Below, in pieces: positions 1 through 6,420 of a stretch of 11,841 nucleotides of DNA (within the stretch, counting starts at the first letter, position 1; every line of letters starts with the position of its first letter). Origin of the DNA: Deltaproteobacteria bacterium (GTDB lineage: Bacteria; Desulfobacterota; Syntrophia; Syntrophales; UBA2210); NCBI GenBank assembly GCA_016934695.1, contig JAFGSH010000233.1, positions 1-11,841 on the forward strand, read 5' to 3'. A model generated the notes under the pieces. It did no database searches. It had not been told where the DNA came from and was given only the letters and a program-made list of their open reading frames with translations. The translations under genes and the position numbers were made by a program.

Positions 1-2654
1 GAACGGTTCAGCGTCCAGGCGAGGTCCTTGAAATCCTCCCGGCAGGCCTTCTCGTTCACCCGGGCGAAGCAGAGGAGCCCCGGGGCGATCGATTTGCCGT
101 GGGAGATATGGTACCGGGCGCCGATGACGTGGCCGAGGTTGTGTCCGACCCCCAGCCCCTTGGTGAAGGCGGCACCGCCGTAGACGGCCGCCATCGCCAT
201 ATCCGTCCGGGCCTCCAGGTCGTCGGGGTTATGGCAGACTCGGGGAAGACTCCTGCCGACCAGCTTGATCCCGTAGTAGGCCACCGTCGCATAGTAGGGA
301 TGGTAGGGCATCAGGGTCCCCACGTACCCTTCGATGCAGTGAGCCAGGGCGTCGATTCCCGTCTCAGCGGTGAGCCCTTTCGGCATGGTCTTCGTCACTT
401 CGGGGTCGATGATCGCCAGTTTCGGGACGATGATCTCGCTCATAATGATGAACTTGATCCCCCGCTCCGTGTCGGTGAGGACCGCGTAGGTGTTCGCCTC
501 GCTCCCCGTCCCCGACGTGGTGGGGATGCAGATGACCGGGGGAAGAATGTCCTTGATTTTCCCCGTTCCCCCGGCGAGGCTCTCGTATTCCGACATGTGT
601 CCCGAATGGGTCACTCGCACGGAGAGTGCTTTGGCCGCATCCATGGAACTCCCGCCCCCCATGGCGATGATCCCGTCGCATCCTTTCTTTGCATAAAGCT
701 CGCCCAGGTTTTCGATCTCCCAGATCGGGGGATCGGGTTCGATATCGGTGAAGAGGACCGTCTCGATCCCGTTGGCTGCAAGGGCATTGATGATCTCATC
801 GGCCCGTCCGATCTGTTTCATGACGGGATCGCAGAGGAAGAGGACCTTCGTCATCTGCAGCCCTTTGGCCTGACCGCCGATCTTCGCGAGGACCCCCGCA
901 CCGATGAGCATGGGGGGGAGGTGGGCGATCCGGATCTCCCAAGCCTTCTTTTTTTCCTTATAGGCGTCGATCCGGTTCCAGATGTCCTCGATCTCGCTCT
1001 CCTCGACGTCGAAGACCCGGTTGGTCGGGGGGAGGGGCTCCGTTCGGTAGAAGGCCGGATAGGGTTCCCATATCCGGCTGAACTCCGCCCGGTTATTGAA
1101 GGCGTTCTCATCCTTCAGGGTCTGCTTGCCGATTTCTATCAGGTTGTCAGCTGTAAGGTTCATCCCGTAGCGGGCGTTGATAAGATCCGAGAAGAATTCG
1201 TAGACCGACGTCTGTCCGCCGGGGACTGAGTTGAGACAGTACCCAATGGTGTCGCAGGTCGCCGCCCTGATCTGGAAGGCGAGGGAGTTTTCGATCTGCC
1301 CTTTCTTCTGCCCCGGTATCTTGTAGGTAAGACCGGCGTTATGGTCGGCCCCCATGGGACTCGTGGCGTAGGTCACGCCAACACCCTTGGCGGCCCGGCC
1401 GTCGTGGCCGGGGATGGCCTGTCCCTTGAAGGCGGGAACCCGCTCCACGTTCAGGGCCTTGCCTGTGGCCACGGCCCCGTTGCCGAGGACCGCGCCGAAC
1501 TCGGTCCCCTCCCCGATCTCCTCAAGGAGCCTGATCGCCCCCGCGGCGTCCCCCATCTGCAGCCTGCCGCCGGAGATGGCGACGACCAGGGATCCCCCCA
1601 TCTCGATCAGGTCGAGACCGATATCGTCGCACAGGTACTTCATCCGGGCAATGGCGTCGAGGTCGATGATGTCGAGATTGGTCCCCAAGAGGGCAACCGC
1701 CTCGTATTCGAAGGCCGAACAGAGCCGCTCCCCGTCGGGGCCGTTGTAGATGATCGAGCACTGGACGACGCATCCCGGCATGCAACCGTGCATCTTACCC
1801 CCCCGCTCCCAGACATTGTTCTTGATGGCGTCCCCGCTGACCTTTCTGAACTCCTCATGCCGCCCCGAGGTATTCCCCCGGGCGGGCATGCTCCCCACCA
1901 TGCTCATATTGGAGACCGCCAGCGGCGTCCCGAAGGTATGAAAGAGACCGCAGCCCACATCCTTCCGGAGAATTCCCACCCAGTTTCTCACGGTCTCACG
2001 GAAGGCGGCCGGATCGGCCAGGGAAATCTTGCCGGAATCGGCGTCATCGATGACGATGGCCTTGAGCCCTTTTGCCCCCATCACCGCCCCGATCCCGCCC
2101 CGCCCCGCGGCGCGTGAGGGGTCTCCGTAGACATCGGTCAGGGCGATCGACGCGCCGGTGTATTTCCGTTCACCGGCGGGGCCGATGGTGATCAGGGTGG
2201 ACTTGTCTCCGAACCTTTTGCGGAGTTCCTCGTTGAGCCGATAGTTTCGCATTCCCGCGTATTCATCGGCAGACTCCAGCGTGGTCCCTTCTTTCGATAT
2301 CCTCAGGAGATACCATCTCCCCCCTCCAGAGGCGCCTTCGATGATGATCCCCCGGATGCCCAGTTTGTCCAGCTTCTGGGCGGCCGGTCCCCCCACGTTC
2401 GCCTTCTTGATCCCCTTCGTCAGAGGGCTCTTGCACCCCAGCGATATACGGCCGAGTTGCGGGGCCATGGTCCCCGCCAGCGGACCGGCGGCGATGATCA
2501 ACTTTCCATCGGGCCCCAGCGGATCGATATCAGGAGAGACCTCTTTATTCATGACCTTGGCGATCAGGCCTCTCCCACCGATCAGGGTCCAGTCCTCGGG
2601 CAGGGACTCGATATCCGTTGTCAGCTGTGACATGTTAACGCGCAGGATATTCAC
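1..2654 (-). CDS. Fusion protein: aldehyde ferredoxin oxidoreductase (AOR) joined to iron-containing alcohol dehydrogenase; C-terminus cut by window edge
   Basis: One uninterrupted minus-strand frame of 884 codons with no stop before the left edge. Residues 1-560 are AOR: an ILRVN start, GGRGL near residue 27, GRISLGCKSPLT, and a [4Fe-4S] cysteine set C291, C295, C299, with C473 (TIGYC; or C467) as the likely fourth ligand. The AOR tail (EPLPPTNRVFDV, R546) looks normal. After a lysine-rich linker near 565-571, an Fe-ADH begins: GGGSSMDAAK at 666-675, PTTSGTGSE, metal ligands D768, H772, H838 and H852, and H842 as the catalytic-type histidine. The 14-residue H838-H852 spacing matches FucO-type enzymes. 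About 60-80 C-terminal residues are probably outside the window. Known for the families: AOR uses a tungsten bis-pterin and ferredoxin to interconvert acid and aldehyde; Fe-ADH interconverts aldehyde and alcohol with NAD(P)H. The start is GTG because AGAAGGGGG lies 6 bases upstream; ATG at 2633 would remove conserved residues. The substrate is unknown. Confidence 0.93.
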   Translation of the reverse strand, partial: MNILRVNMSQLTTDIESLPEDWTLIGGRGLIAKVMNKEVSPDIDPLGPDGKLIIAAGPLAGTMAPQLGRISLGCKSPLTKGIKKANVGGPAAQKLDKLGIRGIIIEGASGGGRWYLLRISKEGTTLESADEYAGMRNYRLNEELRKRFGDKSTLITIGPAGERKYTGASIALTDVYGDPSRAAGRGGIGAVMGAKGLKAIVIDDADSGKISLADPAAFRETVRNWVGILRKDVGCGLFHTFGTPLAVSNMSMVGSMPARGNTSGRHEEFRKVSGDAIKNNVWERGGKMHGCMPGCVVQCSIIYNGPDGERLCSAFEYEAVALLGTNLDIIDLDAIARMKYLCDDIGLDLIEMGGSLVVAISGGRLQMGDAAGAIRLLEEIGEGTEFGAVLGNGAVATGKALNVERVPAFKGQAIPGHDGRAAKGVGVTYATSPMGADHNAGLTYKIPGQKKGQIENSLAFQIRAATCDTIGYCLNSVPGGQTSVYEFFSDLINARYGMNLTADNLIEIGKQTLKDENAFNNRAEFSRIWEPYPAFYRTEPLPPTNRVFDVEESEIEDIWNRIDAYKEKKKAWEIRIAHLPPMLIGAGVLAKIGGQAKGLQMTKVLFLCDPVMKQIGRADEIINALAANGIETVLFTDIEPDPPIWEIENLGELYAKKGCDGIIAMGGGSSMDAAKALSVRVTHSGHMSEYESLAGGTGKIKDILPPVICIPTTSGTGSEANTYAVLTDTERGIKFIIMSEIIVPKLAIIDPEVTKTMPKGLTAETGIDALAHCIEGYVGTLMPYHPYYATVAYYGIKLVGRSLPRVCHNPDDLEARTDMAMAAVYGGAAFTKGLGVGHNLGHVIGARYHISHGKSIAPGLLCFARVNEKACREDFKDLAWTLNR

Positions 2655-2660
2655 TGTGTT

Positions 2661-2669
2661 CCCCCTTCT
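2661..2669 (-). promoter_or_regulatory. Ribosome binding site deciding the GTG start of the AOR-ADH fusion
   Basis: Read on the minus strand this is AGAAGGGGG, six bases before GTG at 2654. No comparable purine run lies at the right distance from the in-frame ATG at 2633 (the sequence there is GCGCGTTAAC). The GTG start also keeps the ILRVN segment that AOR proteins have at their N-terminus. Confidence 0.7.
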
Positions 2670-2788
2670 GTGTTCCCACTTCTCTTCGGGTCTTCAAGAT
2701 AGAACTCGACGCTCACACCCCACCCTCTGATTCACCCGGGTATCGGCATGGATAATCCGAAAATGTGAAATGTGTTTTGCCGTCGACG

Positions 2789-3223
2789 TTATCGTTTTAT
2801 GACAATGACCGGTTTCTTGGCCTTCCTGATAACCTTTTCAGAAACGGATCCCAGAAACATTTCCTTGATATTGCTCACACCGTGAGAGCCTATCACGATA
2901 CAGGAAACGTCTTCGTCGGCTTCCGCTTCCAGGATGTTCCGGGAGGGAATCCCCTCCTCGATACGGACCGTGACCTTGAATCCCGCTTTTTCGAGCTGAT
3001 CGGTAATCGCCTGTGCCTCTTCCCACGCAAGCTTCTCGAGCGCCTCCTGGGTCTTCACGAGATCGGCCGGCACATACTGGGCCATGGCATCGAGGTTTCG
3101 GCTGTCGATTACATGGATGATGACAACTTCCTGATCTTCGTCTGTCTTGAGATTGGAGAGTGATGCGAGAGCCTTCTTCGATACATCTGAAAAATCGGTG
3201 GGGTATAAGATTTTTCTAAACAT
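2789..3223 (-). CDS. Universal stress protein, UspA family, ATP-binding type
   Basis: A 144-residue single-domain Usp, the usual length. It opens with the typical MFRKILYPTDFS strand and helix, and D10 is in the nucleotide-binding position. The C-terminal half has the full ATP-binding signature G-x2-G-x9-G-S (GSHG, nine residues, GS), followed by the final strand KPVIVIK. ATP-binding Usp proteins are cytoplasmic dimers that accumulate under starvation or redox stress; the partner here is unknown. AAGGAG lies six bases before the ATG. A plausible promoter sits about 50-75 bases upstream, so the gene may be transcribed on its own, but it also lies 98 bases after the hydrolase gene and 134 bases before the AOR-ADH fusion on the same strand. 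Read-through into the fusion is possible because no clear terminator follows. Confidence 0.95.
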   Translation of the reverse strand: MFRKILYPTDFSDVSKKALASLSNLKTDEDQEVVIIHVIDSRNLDAMAQYVPADLVKTQEALEKLAWEEAQAITDQLEKAGFKVTVRIEEGIPSRNILEAEADEDVSCIVIGSHGVSNIKEMFLGSVSEKVIRKAKKPVIVIKR

Positions 3224-3271
3224 GGAACGCTCCTTGTTTATAGAAGATTATCCAGCACCTATTTTATGCTC

Positions 3272-3300
3272 AGTGTAGGGTATACGGTTGGATTTATCAA
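3272..3300 (-). promoter_or_regulatory. Putative sigma-70-type promoter of the universal stress protein gene
   Basis: On the minus strand TTGATA (3300-3295) is followed, after exactly 17 bases, by TACACT (3277-3272). These match the -35 consensus at 5 of 6 positions and the -10 consensus at 4 of 6. Transcription would start near 3265 and give a leader of about 40 bases before the Usp ATG at 3223. The assignment is by eye only. Confidence 0.45.
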
Positions 3301-3321
3301 GCCTTTATTTCTGCTCCACCG

Positions 3322-4134
3322 TCAGATCCGATACACCGAAGCGAGGAAGGCTGTCAATTTTTCATTAAATATATCCAGGTTTTCCTCGTGGGGAGAATGC
3401 CCGGCGCCGGGAACGATCACCAGATCAGATCCGGTGATCGATGCCTTGAGTGTTTCACTCGCCGTGGCGAAGGGAGCATCCTCTTCACCCCGGAAAATCA
3501 GGGTCGGGACCCGGATTTCCCCGAGGCGGTTCGTAACCGGTTGCCACTTCCCGAAGGATCGCGCCACATAGATATACCCGTCCACCGAAGTGCCGAGGGC
3601 CTTGCGCCTGGCCACCTCCCGCCACTCCGGGTGCCGCCTGTATCGTTCGATCCGGAGTGGGTTGTGCGCGGCTTCGTACTCGAACGCCGCCTCAACCCCC
3701 TCCTCGCGTGCAAGTTCGTCCATTTTCGCCCGCATTGCGGGATAACCGGGAGCAACATCGAAGGTACCGCTCGACGTATCCACCAGGACCAAGGCACTCA
3801 CCAGGTCGGGATGGTCGAGGGCGAACTGGAGGGAAATAAACCCGCCCATCGAATGCCCGACCAGACAGCACCGGTCCACATCGAGCAGACGTAAGAGTTC
3901 ATAGACATCGTTGCTCGAGATCGGAATCGAGTATCCTTCTTCCTCGTGGGGACCGCTGGACATCCCGTGCCCGCGGTGGTCAAGCGCAATAACCCGGTAC
4001 TGAGACGAGAGGAGTGCCGCCTGATAGGCCCAGTCCTTGGTACTCCCCGTGTACCCATGCAGAAAGAGTATCGCCTCCCCCTCTCCCGCTTCCTCGTAGT
4101 GGAGGCTCACGTCGTTTATCATTTCAAAGGGCAT
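3322..4134 (-). CDS. Alpha/beta-hydrolase fold protein
   Basis: A 270-residue alpha/beta hydrolase with all expected parts: oxyanion-hole segment LHGYTG (residues 25-30), LDHRGHGMS after strand 4, nucleophile elbow VGHSMGG with S95, acid D219 in RGEEDAPF, and H246 in GAGHSPHEE. A cap region lies between about residues 125 and 195. The reading frame extends upstream to 4242, but ATG at 4134 is preferred: AAAGGAG lies seven bases before it, and the protein then starts at the family's usual MPFEMIND-like first strand. The longer form would overlap the end of the cyclase gene. The family includes 3-oxoadipate enol-lactonases, ester hydrolases and C-C hydrolases, and the sequence does not choose between them. 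It follows the cyclase gene by 22 bases and is almost certainly co-transcribed with it, which suggests consecutive steps such as lactone, amide or ester hydrolysis. Confidence 0.88.
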   Translation of the reverse strand: MPFEMINDVSLHYEEAGEGEAILFLHGYTGSTKDWAYQAALLSSQYRVIALDHRGHGMSSGPHEEEGYSIPISSNDVYELLRLLDVDRCCLVGHSMGGFISLQFALDHPDLVSALVLVDTSSGTFDVAPGYPAMRAKMDELAREEGVEAAFEYEAAHNPLRIERYRRHPEWREVARRKALGTSVDGYIYVARSFGKWQPVTNRLGEIRVPTLIFRGEEDAPFATASETLKASITGSDLVIVPGAGHSPHEENLDIFNEKLTAFLASVYRI

Positions 4135-4156
4135 GCGAACGCTCCTTTCTTGAGTG

Positions 4157-4918
4157 CTATTCCGGAAGAATTGCCACCACCCGCGCCGGTCCCGCGCTGG
4201 CGCCCTTGATCTTGAGGGGAAAACAGGCGACAGAGAACCCAAAGGAGGGAAGCCCCCCCAGGTTGACCAGCCGCTCGATATGACAATAGGGAAGGTCGGC
4301 CTGGTGTGCCGCCCAGAAGATTCCCTTCTCGCCTGTATCGAGGGCCTGCCGGGCCTGGCGGTCCAGGGGGAGGTCCCACCCCCAGGCGTCGATCCCCATG
4401 ACCCTGATTCCCTGTTCGTAAAGCCACCGGGTGGCCCCCTGCGTCACGCCGCAGCCCTTAAACATATAATCGGGGTCCCCGTAATAGATATCCCGCCCCG
4501 TGTTGATCAGGACGATGTCGTGCGATTTGAGTGTGTATCCGATTCGGTCCAGTTCCTTTGCTACGTCCGCATCGGTCACGGGATCTCCCTCCTCCTTGGC
4601 GGTCATGTCGAGCTTGACCCCGTCACCGAAGAACCATTCGAGGGGTAATTCATCTATCGTGGGGGCCCGCTCACCCTGGATACGGCTGTTGTAATGCCAG
4701 GGGGCATCGACATGTGTCGAGCTGTGTGTCCCCAGGTGGGTAATCGTTTCCGTCGCCCACCCCTCGCCGTCACGCAGGAGAGCGGGAGGGACGTTGAGGA
4801 GTGTCTCAATGCCCGCCGCCCCGTCGGCGTGGTCATGGTAGGCAATCTCCGTTCTCAGCAAATCGGGTGCGCCATCGGGACTTTGTTCGATGGTGGCCGA
4901 CAGGTCGATGATGCGCAT
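4157..4918 (-). CDS. Cyclase-family metal-dependent hydrolase (kynurenine formamidase-like fold)
   Basis: A 253-residue protein of the cyclase/bacterial kynurenine formamidase family (PF04199), full length. The N-terminus MRIIDLSATIE is the typical first strand. The metal site is at residues 65-75: H65, S66, S67, T68, H69, V70, D71, A72, P73 and later H75. This corresponds to the family's HxGTHxDxPxH, with Ser in place of the Gly. H205 and E215 (in HIERLVNL) match the second conserved His/Glu pair, and the C-terminus FPLKI...GPARVVAIL is characteristic. Members hydrolyse formamides or cyclic amides and imides, or act on other small carbonyl substrates; no kynurenine-pathway gene is nearby, so formylkynurenine is not a safe assignment. 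AAAGGAG lies six bases before the ATG. It is the first gene of a likely operon with the alpha/beta hydrolase. Confidence 0.88.
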   Translation of the reverse strand: MRIIDLSATIEQSPDGAPDLLRTEIAYHDHADGAAGIETLLNVPPALLRDGEGWATETITHLGTHSSTHVDAPWHYNSRIQGERAPTIDELPLEWFFGDGVKLDMTAKEEGDPVTDADVAKELDRIGYTLKSHDIVLINTGRDIYYGDPDYMFKGCGVTQGATRWLYEQGIRVMGIDAWGWDLPLDRQARQALDTGEKGIFWAAHQADLPYCHIERLVNLGGLPSFGFSVACFPLKIKGASAGPARVVAILPE

Positions 4919-4967
4919 GATCGTCTCCTTTCTCTTCTCCGCCGCTCATGCTGTGGCTGTTGTGACA

Positions 4968-4982
4968 GGATACGTTGCATCC
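4968..4982. promoter_or_regulatory. Near-palindromic candidate operator at the cyclase promoter
   Basis: The 15-base sequence GGATACGTTGCATCC reads nearly the same on both strands: outer arms GGAT and ATCC are perfect, one pair mismatches, the next pair matches, and the centre is GTT. It overlaps the predicted -10 element and the start region of the leftward promoter, a usual place for a repressor site. No cognate regulator gene lies in the window. Confidence 0.25.
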
Positions 4983-5008
4983 TATACCATTTATATTCCC
5001 CCTGGCAA
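4981..5008 (-). promoter_or_regulatory. Putative promoter of the cyclase/hydrolase operon
   Basis: On the minus strand TTGCCA (5008-5003) is separated by 16 bases from TATAGG (4986-4981). This matches -35 at 5 of 6 positions and -10 at 4 of 6, in a locally AT-rich stretch. The leader to the cyclase ATG at 4918 would be roughly 55-60 bases. The assignment is by eye only. Confidence 0.4.
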
Positions 5009-5062
5009 TTCGAATTCATGGCTTTGAACTCCAAAACGGTGACAGCTCCGCTGGAAATATCC

Positions 5063-5091
5063 TTTACGTTTTGTGTGGTTTATGGGATAAT
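5063..5091 (+). promoter_or_regulatory. Putative promoter of the YeeE/YedE-MsrAB operon
   Basis: TTTACG (5063-5068) and GATAAT (5086-5091) are separated by 17 bases. The -10 matches the consensus at 5 of 6 positions and the -35 at 4 of 6. Transcription from near 5098 would give an unusually long leader of about 170 bases before the ATG at 5268, containing the hairpin at 5161-5228. Confidence 0.45.
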
Positions 5092-5160
5092 TTTTACTAT
5101 CGTAGTTCGGATATCTTTCATATTGTTGGTTTTTTCACATTGCGAACACAATGGCATGGT

Positions 5161-5228
5161 GTCAGGATGCAGATGGGGCGCAGGCCGGACGACGCCGTTC
5201 GTTGTTTCGTGCCTCGCCTCTTCCTGAC
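5161..5228 (+). promoter_or_regulatory. Long potential RNA hairpin in the leader of the YeeE/YedE operon
   Basis: Three nested stems can be drawn by hand. GTCAGGA (5161-5167) pairs with TCCTGAC (5222-5228), 7 pairs. GGGGCG plus AGGC (5175-5185, with C5181 bulged) pairs with GCCTCGCCTC (5211-5220), 10 pairs including one G-T wobble. CGGAC (5186-5190) pairs with GTTCG (5197-5201), 5 pairs including one wobble. There is no T-run after it, so it does not look like an intrinsic terminator, and it ends about 25 bases before the AAGGAGG ribosome binding site. It may be a cis-regulatory leader, but it resembles no riboswitch class I can name. Confidence 0.4.
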
Positions 5229-5267
5229 CGTGTAATACCATGAACAGAGCAACAAGGAGGGATTGTT

Positions 5268-5831
5268 ATGAAGGGACAGTGGAACTGGTTCACGGGTGGA
5301 ATTGCCCTCGGCTTGGTCTTTTTCTTCGCGGTTTTACTGGTCAAGCCCATCGGGGTATCGACACAGTTCGTGATATTCGATGGGATTGTCTGGAATGCCC
5401 TTTCCGATGATGTGATTACCAAGAATCCGGATGCAAAATCGGGGTATGCCAGCACGAACGCCTATCTGAACAAGAGCGGCGGCAAGTATGCCAAGAACAG
5501 CGCGAAACCGTTCAACTACAGTTTCATCTTTGTGCTGAGCATAATCCTGGGGGCTTTTCTGTCGGCATTGACCGGAGGGCCGCGACCGACCGCCGCGGAC
5601 CGGGTTGCCCCGGAGGTATGGCGGTCCCGGTTCGGAGAGAAGGGCTCCACGCGATACGTCGTATCGTTTATCGGCGGGGTCGTTACGCTGTTCGGTGTCA
5701 GACTGGCCGGGGGGTGCATGAGCGGGCACACGATGAGCGGCATCATGCAGACCTCGATCAGCGGCTATCTCTTTGCCGTCGGGGTCTTCCTGACGGCTAT
5801 CCCCCTTGCCATCCTGCTGTACCGGCGATAA
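5268..5831 (+). CDS. YeeE/YedE family transporter, first half-size subunit
   Basis: A 187-residue membrane protein with hydrophobic segments at about 9-25, 84-102, 131-148 and 164-184. The signature is AGGCMSGHTMSG, with C150 and H154, in the third segment. This matches the conserved cysteine motif (xGCxSGHxxSG) of YeeE/YedE proteins. In that family, TsuA/YeeE takes up thiosulfate through a relay of conserved cysteines, and half-size pairs (PmpA/PmpB type) also occur. A long polar loop of about 40 residues, rich in Lys, Asn and Ser (about 45-83), separates the first two membrane segments. AAGGAGG lies six bases before the ATG. The second half follows after 15 bases. The transported molecule (thiosulfate, sulfide, persulfide or selenium compound) cannot be read from the sequence. 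Confidence 0.85.
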   Translation: MKGQWNWFTGGIALGLVFFFAVLLVKPIGVSTQFVIFDGIVWNALSDDVITKNPDAKSGYASTNAYLNKSGGKYAKNSAKPFNYSFIFVLSIILGAFLSALTGGPRPTAADRVAPEVWRSRFGEKGSTRYVVSFIGGVVTLFGVRLAGGCMSGHTMSGIMQTSISGYLFAVGVFLTAIPLAILLYRR

Positions 5832-5846
5832 GAGAGGAGGTGCACC

Positions 5847-6407
5847 ATGTCCATACCGTTAGCGATCATACTCGGCGCGGCATTCGGGTTTGTCCTTCAC
5901 CGTATCGGCGCATCCAACCCCCACAATATTATCAATATGCTGCGGCTGGCCGATCTTCATCTGATGAAGGCGATCCTCTTCGGCATCGCCATCGCCAGCA
6001 CCCTCCTCTTCGCGGGGCTTGCCATCGGCGTGATTAATCCGGGGCACCTGGATGTCAAGACCAGCTACTGGGGGGTCCTGATCGGCGGGATTATCATGGG
6101 GCTCGTCTGGCCCTTTACGGGGTACTGCCCCAGCACCGGCACGGCTGCCCTCGGAGACGGCCGGAAGGATGCGCTTTTCTTCGTCCTCGGCGGCCTGGTG
6201 GGGGCATACCTGTATATGCTCGCGTACGCGTCCCTGAACGGGACATTTCTCCTGAAGAAGATCCTGGGGGGGAACGTGACGCTGGCTCAGACGCCCGATC
6301 CGTCGTATCCGGCATTGCTCGGGGGTGTTCCAGGGGTTGTTCCCGCCCTGATCGTGGCCGTCATCATCGGATTCGTGGCGTGGCAACTCCCCGGCAGGCG
6401 CGCCTGA
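5847..6407 (+). CDS. YeeE/YedE family transporter, second half-size subunit
   Basis: A 186-residue membrane protein that complements the gene before it. It has the typical YeeE/YedE opening, a first helix followed by [17 protein letters not shown] and [12 protein letters not shown], and then the second-half cysteine motif FTGYCPSTG with C94, in the place of the family's GFCPGT. Hydrophobic segments lie at about 3-18, 41-61, 74-93, 108-129 and 160-180. GAGGAGGTG precedes the ATG by four bases. The gene is 15 bases after the first subunit and 13 bases before MsrAB, so the three are almost certainly one transcript. With the first subunit it would rebuild one full-length YeeE/YedE transporter with one cysteine motif per half. 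The loop after the fourth segment (about 131-158) is hydrophilic. Confidence 0.85.
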   Translation: MSIPLAIILGAAFGFVLHRIGASNPHNIINMLRLADLHLMKAILFGIAIASTLLFAGLAIGVINPGHLDVKTSYWGVLIGGIIMGLVWPFTGYCPSTGTAALGDGRKDALFFVLGGLVGAYLYMLAYASLNGTFLLKKILGGNVTLAQTPDPSYPALLGGVPGVVPALIVAVIIGFVAWQLPGRRA

Positions 6408-6409
6408 AC

Positions 6410-6414
6410 GGAGG
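6410..6414 (+). promoter_or_regulatory. Ribosome binding site favouring the GTG start of msrAB
   Basis: GGAGG lies six bases before GTG at 6421. The alternative in-frame ATG at 6436 has only a weaker AAGAGG four bases upstream. Either start leaves the N-terminal export signal intact, so the choice changes only five residues. Confidence 0.55.
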
Positions 6415-6420
6415 AATCGT

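Larger units (their letters stand above)
4919..5267. other. Divergent intergenic region, 349 bases, no gene
   Basis: This gap separates the leftward cyclase gene from the rightward YeeE/YedE operon. I see no credible protein in it; the short frames that cross it lack a ribosome binding site or overlap the flanking genes in the wrong frame. It is visibly more AT-rich than the coding DNA. It contains one plausible promoter in each direction, a near-palindrome over the leftward promoter, a small inverted repeat (CATTG and CAATG, 5138-5153) and a long potential hairpin in the rightward leader. Each of these except the small repeat is listed separately. Confidence 0.7.

Noticed and set aside
851..1111. 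Separate start for a stand-alone alcohol dehydrogenase (ATG at 854-852 region or near 902)
   Set aside because: In-frame Met codons exist near the junction (for example the one in PPMLIG), but none has a ribosome binding site at the right distance, and the ADH-conserved segment begins upstream of them. The AOR frame has no stop before the ADH, so a fusion is the simpler reading.
99..2117. Long plus-strand frames at 99-1229 and 1341-2117
   Set aside because: They lie opposite the AOR-ADH fusion. Their translations are low-complexity Gly/Asp/Pro/Arg/His-rich with no family motif, as expected from the complement of a GC-rich gene, while the minus strand shows unmistakable AOR and ADH motifs.
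2734..2741. Palindrome ACCCGGGT upstream of the AOR-ADH start as a regulator site
   Set aside because: Eight-base GC-rich palindromes are common by chance in this composition, and I could not place a convincing promoter near it.
3322..4242. Longer form of the alpha/beta hydrolase starting at 4242
   Set aside because: The extra 36 residues are Arg/Ser/Pro-rich, overlap the 3' end of the cyclase gene and lack a ribosome binding site; ATG at 4134 has a good one.
5138..5153. Inverted repeat CATTG...CAATG as an operator
   Set aside because: Five-base arms with a six-base centre in AT-rich DNA are expected by chance; nothing else supports it.
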